Assembly (NCBI RefSeq): GCF_016863315.1
Contig: NZ_BOOQ01000038.1
Span: forward strand, 1-64,000
DNA: 64,000 nt
Source: Planotetraspora silvatica
GTDB lineage: Bacteria > Actinomycetota > Actinomycetes > Streptosporangiales > Streptosporangiaceae
Reading direction: 5' to 3'
In this document: positions 33,225 to 42,707 of the stretch, one piece after another
Layout: each line of letters starts with the position of its first letter
Numbering within the stretch: position 1 is the stretch's first letter
Notes under the pieces: model-generated
What the model saw: only the letters and a program-made list of their open reading frames with translations
Databases searched by the model: none
What the model was told of the DNA's origin: nothing
Program-made: the position numbers and the translations under genes

Positions 33225-35612
33225 CTACTGCGGAAGCGCGATCTTCCAGACGCTGCGGCCGAACGTCGCCGCGTAGAGCGTCTTGCCGTCACCGGTGATC
33301 TTGATGTCGAGCACCGGCGTGTTGGGCAGGCCGTCGCCGAACCGCTTCCAGTTCTTCTTGCCGTTCTTGTCGTAGAAGACGCCGAAGTCGGTCGCCGCGT
33401 AGAGCTGGTCGTTCTGCTGGTCGTAGGCGAGCATCTCGACCGGCGCGTTCGGCAGCTTTCCGCTGATGTTGTTCCAGCTCGCTCCGCCGTTGGTCGTCTC
33501 CCAGACGTTCGCCGCGTAGTCGCCCTCCCGGTAGCCCGAGTAGGCCACGTACACGTGGTCGGCGTCGGCCGGGTCGACCACGATCGAGTTCACCCACCGG
33601 ACGGGCAGGCCCTTGCCGGTGAACTCGGTCCAGTTGGCGCCGAGGTCGGTCGTCTTCCAGAGCCGGCCGGTGTCGGTACCGACGTAGATCGTGTTGCCGT
33701 CCGTCTTCGCCACACCCACCGTGGTGATCGTGGAGTAGAGGCCGCCGTAGGAACCCTGGTCGTCCTGTTCCGGCGGAACCGGGCCGGTCAGGTAGTCCCC
33801 GGGCGGGCTGATCTGCGTCCAGGTCGTGCCCCGGTCGGTCGACCGGTCGAGAACGTTGCCGCCGAAGTACACGATCGAGGGGTCGCTCGGGTCGAGGACG
33901 ACCGGGGCGTCCGTCGTGATCCGCGAGGAGTGCCGCGTTCCGAACCGGATGTTGCGGGTGGTGCCGTTCGCGTCCTCGTGGCGGGTGCAGTTTCCGACCT
34001 GGGAGCACTCGTAGTAGATGTTGTGGTCGCTCGGGTCGATCACGACGAAGTGGCCGTCACCGCCGCCGTAGGAGTTCCACTGCGTCAGGTCCGAAGGCCC
34101 GGCGGCGGCGGTCCAGGTACGGTTGCTGCCGTTGTCCTGCAGGCCGGACGCGAGCCGGCTCGGGTCGTCCATGGCCACCGCGAGGTGGTACGACTGGTTG
34201 AACGGCTCGTACGTCGCGTGGATCCACGAACGGGTGGCGCCGTTGGCGTCGGAGCGGTAGACGCCGCCGTCGTCCCCGAGGTAGACCCGGTTCGGGACGT
34301 TGGGGTCCCACTGCACGATGTGCTGGTCGGAGTGGGGTCCGCTGGAGGTGGCCCACGTCGCGCCGCCGTCCTTGGACTCGCGCAGGTTCACATCGGCGTT
34401 GAACAGGTGGTTCTCGTCCTTCGGGTCGACCCACAGGCGCCCGAACCACCACTCGAAGCCGCTCGAACCGCCCGCACGACCGCCCGGCACGAATGAGTCG
34501 CCGCCGTCGTTCGAGACGTAGAAACCCTTGTCAGGACCGTAGGTGTTCCCGGAGATCACGTACACCCGGTTCGGGTCGTTCGGCGCGATCGCGACTCCGA
34601 TGCGGCCGAGGCTCGCGTCGCTCGTCAGGCCGGTGCCCGAGGTGTCCGAGACATGCTTGCCGGTCACGTTCTCCAGCCGCTTCCACGTGTCCCCGCCGTC
34701 GTCGGACCGGTACAGACCGGAGCCGACACCGCCGTAGAGGCGTGCGCCGCTGTTGCGCTGGTGGTCCCACAGCGACGCGAAGATCCGCTTGGGGTTCGTC
34801 GGGTCGATCGCCAGGTCGACGCCGCCGGTGGTGGCGTTCGGCGTCGGCAGGACGAGCTTCCAGTCCTTGCCGTGGTTCGTCAGCCGGTAGATGCCGCGCT
34901 CACTCGCCGACCCGGACAGGTTCCCCGCGGCCGCGACGAAGACCGTCTGCGGGTCCGTGGGGTCGACGACGATCCTGCCGATCGCCGCGCTGCCGGTGAG
35001 GCCCCACTGCTGCCAGTGCTTGCCGCCGTCGGTCGACCGGTAGACGCCGTCGCCGAAGTAGGTCAGACCGCCGCCGGACGGGTTCGCCTCGCCGGTACCG
35101 GCCCACAGCGTGCCGTCGGGGCCCATCGCCAGCGCGCCGACCGTCTGCGTGTAGTCGTCCGGCCAGGCCGGCTCGAAGGTGTTACCGGCGTCCGTGCTCT
35201 TCCAGACGCCGCCGCCCGATGCCGCGACGTACAACGTGTCGGGGTGGGCGGGGTCGACGGCCAGGTCGGTGACACGGCCTCCGATGTTCGAGGGACCGAC
35301 GAGATCCCAGGTGCCGTCGCCGGGTTTGAGCGCCTTGGCCTGCTGGACCGATTGCTTGATCTGCGCGGCCGTCACCTCCTGGCCGGAGGTGAACTTCTGC
35401 GTGAGGTACTTCGCCGGTTCGGCGGGACCACCGTCCTCCTCCTCGCCGGGAAGCTGGAGAGAGGCGCTCGTCTGGCTTCCCGCGGACAGGACCGCCTGAC
35501 CAGAGAACGCGGGCCCCTGGAATGTCAAGGCCGACACGGCGAACGCGAGCACGCCCGCCGTACCGATCGCGGGCAGGGCACGCCTCATCCGACCCTTACG
35601 TCTCTTGACCAT
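33225..35612 (-). CDS. Large secreted beta-propeller protein with Asp-box/BNR repeats
   Basis: A 795-residue exported protein. After a basic start (VKRRKGRMRRALPAIG) and one hydrophobic segment with an alanine-rich cleavage region, most of the chain consists of repeated strands with Asp-box motifs of the type S-x-D-x-G-x-T-W (for example STDAGNTFE, SDDGGDTWK, STDRGTTWT, TTDLGANWT). This matches VPS10/sortilin- or GH74-like propellers. Catalytic acids of a glycosidase cannot be identified, so an enzymatic function is not assigned. GGGAGA precedes the ATG at 35612. Confidence 0.85.
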   Translation of the reverse strand: MVKRRKGRMRRALPAIGTAGVLAFAVSALTFQGPAFSGQAVLSAGSQTSASLQLPGEEEDGGPAEPAKYLTQKFTSGQEVTAAQIKQSVQQAKALKPGDGTWDLVGPSNIGGRVTDLAVDPAHPDTLYVAASGGGVWKSTDAGNTFEPAWPDDYTQTVGALAMGPDGTLWAGTGEANPSGGGLTYFGDGVYRSTDGGKHWQQWGLTGSAAIGRIVVDPTDPQTVFVAAAGNLSGSASERGIYRLTNHGKDWKLVLPTPNATTGGVDLAIDPTNPKRIFASLWDHQRNSGARLYGGVGSGLYRSDDGGDTWKRLENVTGKHVSDTSGTGLTSDASLGRIGVAIAPNDPNRVYVISGNTYGPDKGFYVSNDGGDSFVPGGRAGGSSGFEWWFGRLWVDPKDENHLFNADVNLRESKDGGATWATSSGPHSDQHIVQWDPNVPNRVYLGDDGGVYRSDANGATRSWIHATYEPFNQSYHLAVAMDDPSRLASGLQDNGSNRTWTAAAGPSDLTQWNSYGGGDGHFVVIDPSDHNIYYECSQVGNCTRHEDANGTTRNIRFGTRHSSRITTDAPVVLDPSDPSIVYFGGNVLDRSTDRGTTWTQISPPGDYLTGPVPPEQDDQGSYGGLYSTITTVGVAKTDGNTIYVGTDTGRLWKTTDLGANWTEFTGKGLPVRWVNSIVVDPADADHVYVAYSGYREGDYAANVWETTNGGASWNNISGKLPNAPVEMLAYDQQNDQLYAATDFGVFYDKNGKKNWKRFGDGLPNTPVLDIKITGDGKTLYAATFGRSVWKIALPQ

Positions 35613-35869
35613 TCCGTCTCCCAATAACCCGTCCACAGTTGGACATCTGGGGCAAAAGGTAAAGAGAGCGGAAGTATTGAGTCAATAGACGTTTGTCGAA
35701 GGTTAACTACTTCCGGGACGTTGCGGGCGTGCCCGCTCGATGCCGCACCGCGCGTCGGCGTCGTACGGGGGCCGGCCCGTGCACCGCCTCCAGCAGCACG
35801 AAACCCGTTGGCGGAGCCGCCAGGGTCTCGTGCGACAAATGTAGGAAGCCACGGGCCGGCGTTCGTCTC

Positions 35870-36358
35870 CTACGACAACGTGTACTTGACCCGGACCTTT
35901 CCTTCGCACAGCTGGATCACCTGAATGGCCACGTCGTGAGGTCCAGACAGGTGCGCTTCGGCCTCCGAGCCTTCTTCCTGGTCCTTGCGCTCGATCTTGT
36001 ACCCGGCCTTGGCGAGCACGTCCGCGGCCTCGTCGCGAACACTGTCGAGCTTGGTGGGATCCGCGTCCTTCGCGACGAAGAACAGCTCGGTCTTGCCGAA
36101 GGGCCCCTTGGACATGTAGACCTGCCCGCCGGGCGGCATCGGCAGGTCCGCGGGCGGCTGCCGGTCCGGCTTGCCGGTCAGGTCGCCGGCCTGCGAGCAG
36201 GGGATGCCGTTGCCCGCCGCCTCAGGGCTCGCCGCCGCCGTAGTCGCGCTCACGGGGCTTCCCTGAGCAGCGCCGTTCGAAGTCTCCCCGCAACCGGCGA
36301 GCGACGCCACAGCCGCGACGGCGATGCTCGCCGCAGCGATCAGTCGTGTGATGTTCAT
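35870..36358 (-). CDS. Lipoprotein, hypothetical
   Basis: A 162-residue putative lipoprotein with signal MNITRLIAAASIAVAAVASLAGC and a Ser/Ala/Thr-rich linker. The folded part (about 60-162) has a YMSKGPFGKTELFFVAKD segment and two cysteines but no family I recognise. GAGGAA lies eight bases before the chosen ATG; the longer frame to 36418 would spoil the signal peptide. Divergent from the ABC binding protein. Confidence 0.75.
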   Translation of the reverse strand: MNITRLIAAASIAVAAVASLAGCGETSNGAAQGSPVSATTAAASPEAAGNGIPCSQAGDLTGKPDRQPPADLPMPPGGQVYMSKGPFGKTELFFVAKDADPTKLDSVRDEAADVLAKAGYKIERKDQEEGSEAEAHLSGPHDVAIQVIQLCEGKVRVKYTLS

Positions 36359-36395
36359 GAAATTGTTCCTCAGGGGGTGAGATAAGGTCCTGCGC

Positions 36396-37706
36396 ATGAT
36401 CGGGCAGGAATCCCTCAAAACGGGCGGATACGCCCGCGGGCGGCGACGCTACCAGGTTCGCCGGCGTGGCCACAGACGACGGATGGTGCCGATGTGGGTC
36501 GCCGCCCTCATCGTGCTGATCTCCGCCTGCTCGGGCGGCGGGTCACAGGGGGCGTCCACCGACGACCTACTGGTGGTGGTCAGCGCGCCCATGTCCACAG
36601 AGCCGTGGATCGACGCATTCCTCGAACGAGGGGCGCGGCTCGCGATCGACGAGCTCAACGCGCACGGCGGGGTCACCACCTCGTCCGGATCACGCCGGGT
36701 CAGGCTGACTGTGCTCGACAACGCCGGGTCACCGGCCAAGGCCGCGGCGAACGCCCGCAAGGCGGTCGACGACCACGCGGCCGTTCTGCTCACTGACGGG
36801 ACCGGCGCGGCCTCCGTCGCGCCGATCACCGACGCCGCGCACCTGCCGGTCTTCATCTGCTTCGAAGGCGGCGAGGCGCTGATCGACCCGTCCCGCTGGC
36901 CGAGCCTTTTCCGCATGGCGCCGGCCAACAAGCCGATGGCGCGCCGGCTCGCCGACTACATCGCGAACAGCCGCCCCAAAGTCGGCGTGATCAGTGACGA
37001 CTCGACGTACGGAGAGCAGGGCCGGGAGGCGCTGCTGCAGGCCTTCAAGATCGACGAGGTGGAGGTGGCGGCGGATCAGAAGGCGCCGGCACGCTCCCCC
37101 GACCTGACGACGCAGGTGCTGGCCGCGCGGCAGGCGGGCGCCGACAAACTCGTGGTGTGGGCGAGCGCGAGCGACGTGATCGCGGTCATCCAGGCCGTCC
37201 ACGCGCTGGGCTGGAAGGTGCCCGTCTACACCGGGCCCACCGGTGAGGACCCGCTGGTCCGTCAGCGCCTCGCCGAGCATCCGGAATGGCTCGACCAGGT
37301 CACCTTCGTCTCATTCCGGATGACCAGCGAGGTCGGGCCGGGGCCGTTCGAGCAGTTCCGCGCAGGCTACGAGGCGAAGATGGGCGTCGATCTGGTCGGT
37401 GTCCGCCAGGACGGCAAGCAGGTCGTGCAGCCGCCGGACTGGCCGATGCTCTCCTACGACGCGGTTCACCTGGTCGCCGCATCGCTCAGCGAGAGCGGCG
37501 CGCCGGGCGAGCCGCTCATGGAGGCCCTGAACAAGATCAGCATCACCGGCGCCAACGGCGACTACCGCGGCTACGCGGCCGACCAGCACGAGGGGGTGAA
37601 CCCCAGCGACATGTACTTCGCCCGGTTCCACGGATTCGTCTTCGAACCCGTCGGCGACGACCCGCTCTCCGACACCATCCCCTCGGTGAACCAACTGCAG
37701 GACTGA
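36396..37706 (+). CDS. Branched-chain-amino-acid-type ABC substrate-binding lipoprotein
   Basis: A 436-residue periplasmic-binding-protein type I (LivK-like). The lipobox is LISAC; the mature protein follows the family plan (ARLAIDELNAHGGV, LDNAGSPAKAAANARKAVDDHAAVLLTDGTG, VISDDSTYGEQGREAL). The first ~29 residues before the hydrophobic segment are very basic; a start at ATG 36483 would give a more usual signal peptide and is an alternative. It is tail to tail with the genes of its presumed transporter, which lie on the other strand. Confidence 0.87.
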   Translation: MIGQESLKTGGYARGRRRYQVRRRGHRRRMVPMWVAALIVLISACSGGGSQGASTDDLLVVVSAPMSTEPWIDAFLERGARLAIDELNAHGGVTTSSGSRRVRLTVLDNAGSPAKAAANARKAVDDHAAVLLTDGTGAASVAPITDAAHLPVFICFEGGEALIDPSRWPSLFRMAPANKPMARRLADYIANSRPKVGVISDDSTYGEQGREALLQAFKIDEVEVAADQKAPARSPDLTTQVLAARQAGADKLVVWASASDVIAVIQAVHALGWKVPVYTGPTGEDPLVRQRLAEHPEWLDQVTFVSFRMTSEVGPGPFEQFRAGYEAKMGVDLVGVRQDGKQVVQPPDWPMLSYDAVHLVAASLSESGAPGEPLMEALNKISITGANGDYRGYAADQHEGVNPSDMYFARFHGFVFEPVGDDPLSDTIPSVNQLQD

Positions 37707-37756
37707 CGCCCTTCACCACGGGGACGCATATCGGGGCCTCCGGGAAAGGGAGCGGG

Positions 37757-38485
37757 TCACTTCAGGGGGTTGCCGTCGCCGAAGTACATCCGGCCGATCC
37801 GCGGGTCGGCCGCCACCGCCGTCGTGGACCCGCTGAGGATCACGTGACCTTCCTGCAGCACGACGAGCCGATCGGCGAGCCGCAAAGCCAGCTGAAGGTG
37901 TTGCTCGATGAGCAGAACGGCTGTGCCCGCGGCCCGGATGGCGGCGATGTCCTCGGCGAGCGCGGCGATCGACGCAGGAGCCAGACCAGCCGACGGTTCG
38001 TCGAGGACCAGCAGTGAGGGGTCCGACATGAGACCGCGGCCGATGACGAGCATCTGCTGCTCTCCGCCGGACAGGCTGCCGGCGCGCTGCGCGCGCCGCT
38101 CCGCCAGCCGCGGAAAGGTCCGGTAGACGCCCTCTCGGCGCTCGGCGACGACGTTCTTCCTGCGGCCGTCGAGATAGCCGCCGAGGGTCAGGTTCTCCTC
38201 GACGGTGAGACTGGGGAAGACGCGCCTGCCGTCGGGCACGTGACTCAGTCCCCCCTGGACGATCCGCCGAGGGTCACACCGGGTGATGTCCCGGCCGTCG
38301 AACATCACCTCGCCCGAACTCGGCCGATGCAGGCCCGACACCGCACGGGCGACGGTCGTCTTGCCCGCGCCGTTGCCGCCGAGCAACGCGACGATCTCGC
38401 CGCGCTCGACGTGAAAGGACACGTCGTCCAGCACCGGTGCAACGCCGTGGCGGGCGCACAGTCCGCGAATGTCGAGCAGCGCCAC
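37757..38485 (-). CDS. livF: Branched-chain-type ABC transporter ATP-binding protein (LivF)
   Basis: A 242-residue ATPase. Walker A is GGNGAGKTT, signature LSGGEQQMLVIGRGLM, Walker B LLVLDEPSAGLAP. GAGGAG lies before the GTG at 38485; a longer frame reaching 38710 lies inside the upstream gene and is rejected. It is the last gene of the livH-livMG-livF operon. Confidence 0.92.
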   Translation of the reverse strand: MALLDIRGLCARHGVAPVLDDVSFHVERGEIVALLGGNGAGKTTVARAVSGLHRPSSGEVMFDGRDITRCDPRRIVQGGLSHVPDGRRVFPSLTVEENLTLGGYLDGRRKNVVAERREGVYRTFPRLAERRAQRAGSLSGGEQQMLVIGRGLMSDPSLLVLDEPSAGLAPASIAALAEDIAAIRAAGTAVLLIEQHLQLALRLADRLVVLQEGHVILSGSTTAVAADPRIGRMYFGDGNPLK

Positions 38486-38504
38486 GCGGTCTCCTCTCAA
38501 TACG

Positions 38505-40235
38505 TCAGGCGCGGGTGGACGACGGATCGGCATCGCCGAGGTAGATCCGGCGTACCGCGGGATCGGCGGCCGTCGACTCGGGGGTTCCGCTCGCCAGCAC
38601 CCGGCCGCGGTCCAGAACGGTGATCCTGTCGGCGACGCCGTACACCAGCGCCAGGTCATGTTCGACCAGCAGGACGGCCACGCCGCCTGCCGCGAGGCGA
38701 CGCAGGACACGGGCCAGGGCGGCTCGTTCCGGCCCGGTCATGCCGACGGCCGGTTCGTCGAGCAGGAGTACGTGCGACCCGGTCGCGACGGCCCGGGCCA
38801 CCTGCAGGAGACGCAGTTCGCCGGCGCCGAGCGCCCCCGGGCGGTCGAACGCGCGCTGGGCGAGTTCCGTCACACGCAGCGCCCTCCATGCCTCGCGGTC
38901 GGCGATGTCGGCGTAGTCCTGCATCGACGTGCTTCCGAAAAGATGCCGGACGGCGGCGAACGGCACCGGTGTTCCTCCGCGCACCCCGAGCAGCACCTGA
39001 CGGTGAGGACAGAGCCGCTCCAGACCGACGGTGCGCTGGAACGTCCGGGTCACTCCCCTCCGGACCATCTCGAACTGGCCGGCCCCGGTGACGTCGGTCT
39101 CCTCCAGCAGAATCCGGCCGCCCTTGGGACGCAGAGCGCCGGCGAGGGCGCGTAAGGCCGTCGTCTTGCCGCTGCCGTTGGGGCCGATGAGCGCGTGGAC
39201 CTCTCCGGCTCGCACCTCCAAGTCCACTCCCGTGAGGATGTCCGTCTCCCCGATACCGACATCCAGCCCCTGGGCGGCCAACATCACCCCCTTCCGGGAA
39301 GCGGTGGGGGTGGCGGATTCCCCGGAATGTTCCACCGGTTCACGCGGGCGCTCCGCCCGCTCGGGCCACCGGGCCGCCAGCCGTTCGATCGGCTCGCGGA
39401 GGAACGGAACCGCGACCAGCGCCAAGGCGGTGAGCACGCCACCGGCTGCCTCGGCCGGCAGACCCACCGCGCCGGCGAGTGCGTCGCCCAGCGGTGGAAT
39501 CCCGGCGATCACGAGCAGGCCGAGCACCGGCCCCCACAGCCGTGCCGTACCCCCGATCAGCGCCGCCACGAACAACTGGAGGGACAACAATGGCGAGACG
39601 TCGGATGGGGCCGCCACCCCGAGCAGCACGGTGATGCCCGCGCCGGACACCGCCGCGATGGCCGCGGTCGTGGCGAAAAGAGCGGCCCTGCGGCGAAGCA
39701 CCGGCACCCCGAGGGACGTGGCCAGCGCGGGAGCCTCGCGAAGGGCCGCCCAGTCCAGGCCGGCCGGCCCACGGGTCAGCCGGGCCACGGCGGCCAGCGA
39801 CAGCAGGCACAACGTTCCCGCCACGGCGACGTGCACCCACGGGGTGAGAGTGACGGTCACGCCGAAGAACGGTGAGTTCAGGCGGGCCGGTGTCGGGCGA
39901 ACCAGCCCCTGGCTCCCACCGGACACCGCGGGAAACGCATGGAGCAACGTGTACACGAGCCAGGCGAACGCCCATGTCGACAACGCGACCGCCGCGCCGC
40001 GCAGACGAGCCGTGAGCAGGCCGACCAGGTAGCCGGCGCACGCCGCGATCGCGGCGGCGGCGAGCACGGCCGCCGCGAGCGGCAATCCGGCGCGTTCCAG
40101 ATGCACGACACCGAAACCGCCCACGGCCAGGAACGCGCCTTGGCACAGGACGGGTTGCCCTCCGTACGAGACGGACAGCGCGAGCCCCAGCACAGCGATC
40201 AACAGGTACAGATAGTGCGCCAGCTCGACCGTCAT
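38505..40235 (-). CDS. Fused LivM permease-LivG ATPase
   Basis: A 576-residue fusion. Residues ~1-295 are a LivM-type permease with about eight to ten helices; a polar linker rich in Arg, Glu and Pro (about 295-325) leads to a LivG ATPase with Walker A GPNGSGKTT, an imperfect signature (LGAGELRLLQVARAV in place of LSGGQQ) and Walker B VLLLDEPAVGM. Its start overlaps livH by four bases. The changed signature motif is worth noting but may still be active with the partner LivF. Confidence 0.92.
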   Translation of the reverse strand: MTVELAHYLYLLIAVLGLALSVSYGGQPVLCQGAFLAVGGFGVVHLERAGLPLAAAVLAAAAIAACAGYLVGLLTARLRGAAVALSTWAFAWLVYTLLHAFPAVSGGSQGLVRPTPARLNSPFFGVTVTLTPWVHVAVAGTLCLLSLAAVARLTRGPAGLDWAALREAPALATSLGVPVLRRRAALFATTAAIAAVSGAGITVLLGVAAPSDVSPLLSLQLFVAALIGGTARLWGPVLGLLVIAGIPPLGDALAGAVGLPAEAAGGVLTALALVAVPFLREPIERLAARWPERAERPREPVEHSGESATPTASRKGVMLAAQGLDVGIGETDILTGVDLEVRAGEVHALIGPNGSGKTTALRALAGALRPKGGRILLEETDVTGAGQFEMVRRGVTRTFQRTVGLERLCPHRQVLLGVRGGTPVPFAAVRHLFGSTSMQDYADIADREAWRALRVTELAQRAFDRPGALGAGELRLLQVARAVATGSHVLLLDEPAVGMTGPERAALARVLRRLAAGGVAVLLVEHDLALVYGVADRITVLDRGRVLASGTPESTAADPAVRRIYLGDADPSSTRA

Positions 40236-41188
40236 TCCGGGTCCTCACGCAGCGCCGATCGCAGGCCCCGCCGTCCGAGGGCGAGCACGATCAGCAGGAT
40301 GGTCAGCGGCACCACGTCGGCGTAGTGGGGGCCGAGAACGCTCGATGCGACGACGAACGACTCGATCACGCCGAGCGCCAGCCCTCCGGCCAGCGCGCCA
40401 CGCACCGATCCCAGGCCGCCCACCAGCGCGGCCGCCATCGCCTTGAGGCCGAGGACGACGCCGTCGTCGACACCGAGCGAACGGTCTGGGGAGATCAGAA
40501 GCCCCGCCAGACCCGCCAGCGCGCCGGCCACCACGAAAGCGACGAGCACCAGCCGCCGCACCGGGAGCCCGAGCAGCGCGGCGGCAGTGGGGTCCTCACT
40601 GACCGCCTTCATCGCCGTGCCGACCGGGGTGAGCACGAGCAGCCGCTCGACCAGGATCCCCACGGCCAACCCGATGCCTATGACCCCGAGAGCGCGCACC
40701 GACACCGTTTCTCCCCCGGGCAGTTGCAGCACCCCTGAAGGCGTCAGGCTGCCCAGGCGCAACGGATCCGGGACCGCATACGCGTCCTGCGTGAGCACCA
40801 GCCCGAGAACCTCCCGGATCAGCAGGCCGGCGGCCAGGCCACCCGCCACCCAGCCCAAGACGTCCCCGCGGGTGGACCGGTGCCCGACTCCCGGCAGGAA
40901 GGGCCGTACGGCGACGAAGTAGACGCCCGCCGACAGTGCCGCTCCCGCGGCGACGATCAGCACCGCCAGCCCGACGGAGTGCACCACGTCCAGTGCCGCC
41001 GCCACCGGCGTGGACCCGAGCACCACCAGCACACCGATGAACACGCCGCCGACCACGAAATCACCGTGCGCGAAGGAGATCACGCCGGTGAGCCGGTAGA
41101 CGAGGCTGAACCCCATCGCGATCAAGCCGTAGGCCGTACCCAGGGCCAACCCGCTCAGGAACGCCTGCAGCGCCACCCCTCCGCTCAC
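40232..41188 (-). CDS. livH: Branched-chain-type ABC permease (LivH)
   Basis: A 318-residue permease with about eight helices. The opening LSGLALGTAYGLIAMGFSLVYRLTGVISFAHGDFV is typical of LivH. The GTG at 41188 starts the operon; the fused LivM-LivG gene overlaps its end. Transported compound unknown. Confidence 0.92.
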   Translation of the reverse strand: MSGGVALQAFLSGLALGTAYGLIAMGFSLVYRLTGVISFAHGDFVVGGVFIGVLVVLGSTPVAAALDVVHSVGLAVLIVAAGAALSAGVYFVAVRPFLPGVGHRSTRGDVLGWVAGGLAAGLLIREVLGLVLTQDAYAVPDPLRLGSLTPSGVLQLPGGETVSVRALGVIGIGLAVGILVERLLVLTPVGTAMKAVSEDPTAAALLGLPVRRLVLVAFVVAGALAGLAGLLISPDRSLGVDDGVVLGLKAMAAALVGGLGSVRGALAGGLALGVIESFVVASSVLGPHYADVVPLTILLIVLALGRRGLRSALREDPE

Positions 41189-41312
41189 CGAGCGCCATCC
41201 TCAGTGATCGGCGAGCCAGATGAGTGATAACAGGAGATGTCGACGCACCCTTCGTCAGTCTTTGGAGGGGGATCTTATAGCCCGGTGACCGGTGCTCCGG
41301 GAACCGCAGTCG
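41189..41312. other. Intergenic stretch upstream of livH
   Basis: Probably contains the liv operon promoter. No gene is supported here. Confidence 0.4.
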
Positions 41313-41426
41313 CAGTCGCATGCACGGCCGCGCCGGCTTCGCTCTGCTCCGCCAGCGCGTCCTGCTCGCCCAGATCACCGACCGTCGTCACCGAATTCGT
41401 GCCAGAGCCGTTCAATGGACAGACCC
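41313..41426 (+). mobile_element. Insertion-sequence remnant 1 (transposase C-terminus and end repeat)
   Basis: The frame reads RMHGRAGFALLRQRVLLA, like the C-terminus of ISL3-type transposases, followed by a 24-base stretch at 41403-41426 (CAGAGCCGTT...GGACAGACCC) that is repeated exactly at 45487-45510. Nothing else of the element remains. Confidence 0.6.
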
Positions 41427-41536
41427 GCATCGTTGGCGCCGGCGGGGCCTGCCCAGGTCGGCCTGACGTCTGGTGACTCGCAGGCCCGTGTCGCGGGCGC
41501 ACAGCCGGCTGTCGCGGCACGGGGCTATGAACGCTC

Positions 41537-42523
41537 TCAGACGGTGATGACGACCTTTCCCTGTGCGTGTCCTTCCTCCTGATATCTGATGGCCGCCGGG
41601 ATCTCCTCGAACGGATAGCAGCGGTCGATGACCGGGGTGACCTTGCCGTCCTCGATGAGCTCGGTCAGCGCCATCAGGTTCCGCCTGTTCTCCGTGCAGG
41701 CGACCACGTCCGCCACGGCCATCCGCTGAGACACGAACGGGGACATCGCGACCGCCGAGAACACGCGGACGGCCGGCTGGAACCATCGGCTCGCGGGTCC
41801 GCCGACGGCGACGTAGGTCCCCTTCGGCTTCAGCACCCGGCGGCATGCGGACCCCGGGCGGCTTCCCGCGTTGTCGAGCAGCAGGTCGTACCCCCGCCGG
41901 TCCCGCGTGAAGTCCTCCTTGGTGTAGTCGATGACGTCGTCCGCGCCTATCGACCGGACCATGCCGACGTTCCGCGGCCCGCAGACACCGGTGACCTCCG
42001 CGCCGAACGCCTTGGCGATCTGCACGGCGAACGTGCCGACACCGCCGGAGGCTCCGTTGACGAGGACCTTCTGGCCCGGCTGGATCCGCCCCACGTCACG
42101 CAGGCCGATCAGGGCGGTGTTGGCCGCGAGCGGCACCGCCGCCGCCTGCTCGAACGACAGATTCCTCGGCTTCGGCGCCAGTTCGCCCGCCTGGACGCAG
42201 ACGTACTCGGCGAAGCCTCCCTGCTTGAGCTGCGCGAACACCTCGTCGCCTCGGCGGAACCCCGTCACGCGCCCGCCGACGGCCTCCACCTGCCCCGCCA
42301 CGTCCGCGCCCAATATGTCCAACTTCGGCCTGCGCGGCCCGAGGCTGCCGCCCATCAGGCGCGCGATGTACGGCTCGCCTCTCATGTGGTGCCAGTCGTA
42401 GGGCTGGACGGAGGTGGCGCGCACCCGGACGAGCACCTCGTCCTCGCCGGGCACGGGCCGGTCGATCTCGGTCAGGTCCAGGACGTCGGGGGAACCGTAC
42501 GAGCGCAGAACGAACGCCTTCAT
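41537..42523 (-). CDS. Zinc-independent MDR oxidoreductase (NADPH:quinone reductase-like)
   Basis: A 328-residue medium-chain dehydrogenase without the zinc-binding cysteines. The coenzyme motif is VNGASGGVGTFAVQIAKAFGAEVTGVC; SVQPYDWHHMRGE and ILGADVAGQVEAVG are family segments. GAGGAGAA precedes the ATG. Monocistronic between an IS remnant and a DUF2306 gene; substrate unknown. Confidence 0.88.
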   Translation of the reverse strand: MKAFVLRSYGSPDVLDLTEIDRPVPGEDEVLVRVRATSVQPYDWHHMRGEPYIARLMGGSLGPRRPKLDILGADVAGQVEAVGGRVTGFRRGDEVFAQLKQGGFAEYVCVQAGELAPKPRNLSFEQAAAVPLAANTALIGLRDVGRIQPGQKVLVNGASGGVGTFAVQIAKAFGAEVTGVCGPRNVGMVRSIGADDVIDYTKEDFTRDRRGYDLLLDNAGSRPGSACRRVLKPKGTYVAVGGPASRWFQPAVRVFSAVAMSPFVSQRMAVADVVACTENRRNLMALTELIEDGKVTPVIDRCYPFEEIPAAIRYQEEGHAQGKVVITV

Positions 42524-42707
42524 CACTTCTCCTCATCCACTGCGGGCGGGGACGGCGACGAGCGGGTCTCGAGCCGGAAATTCACTGTAAAAGTCCAGGA
42601 GAAAGGGCTCATCGGCCGAAAGTACGCCCGTTTGGCGGACGATAGGCCGACCCGGATCAGGCCCATCGCCCGATGAACCGGCGTCGCCCGCCGATCACGA
42701 TCGGGGC

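Noticed and set aside
33183-34496. A 437-codon plus-strand frame opposite the beta-propeller gene
   Set aside because: Low-complexity Val/Arg/Asp-rich translation and no start signal; the minus strand carries repeated Asp-box motifs.
37757-38710. A longer livF product starting at 38710
   Set aside because: The extra 75 residues are antigenic nonsense inside the upstream gene; GTG 38485 has a good ribosome-binding site and begins the ATPase domain.
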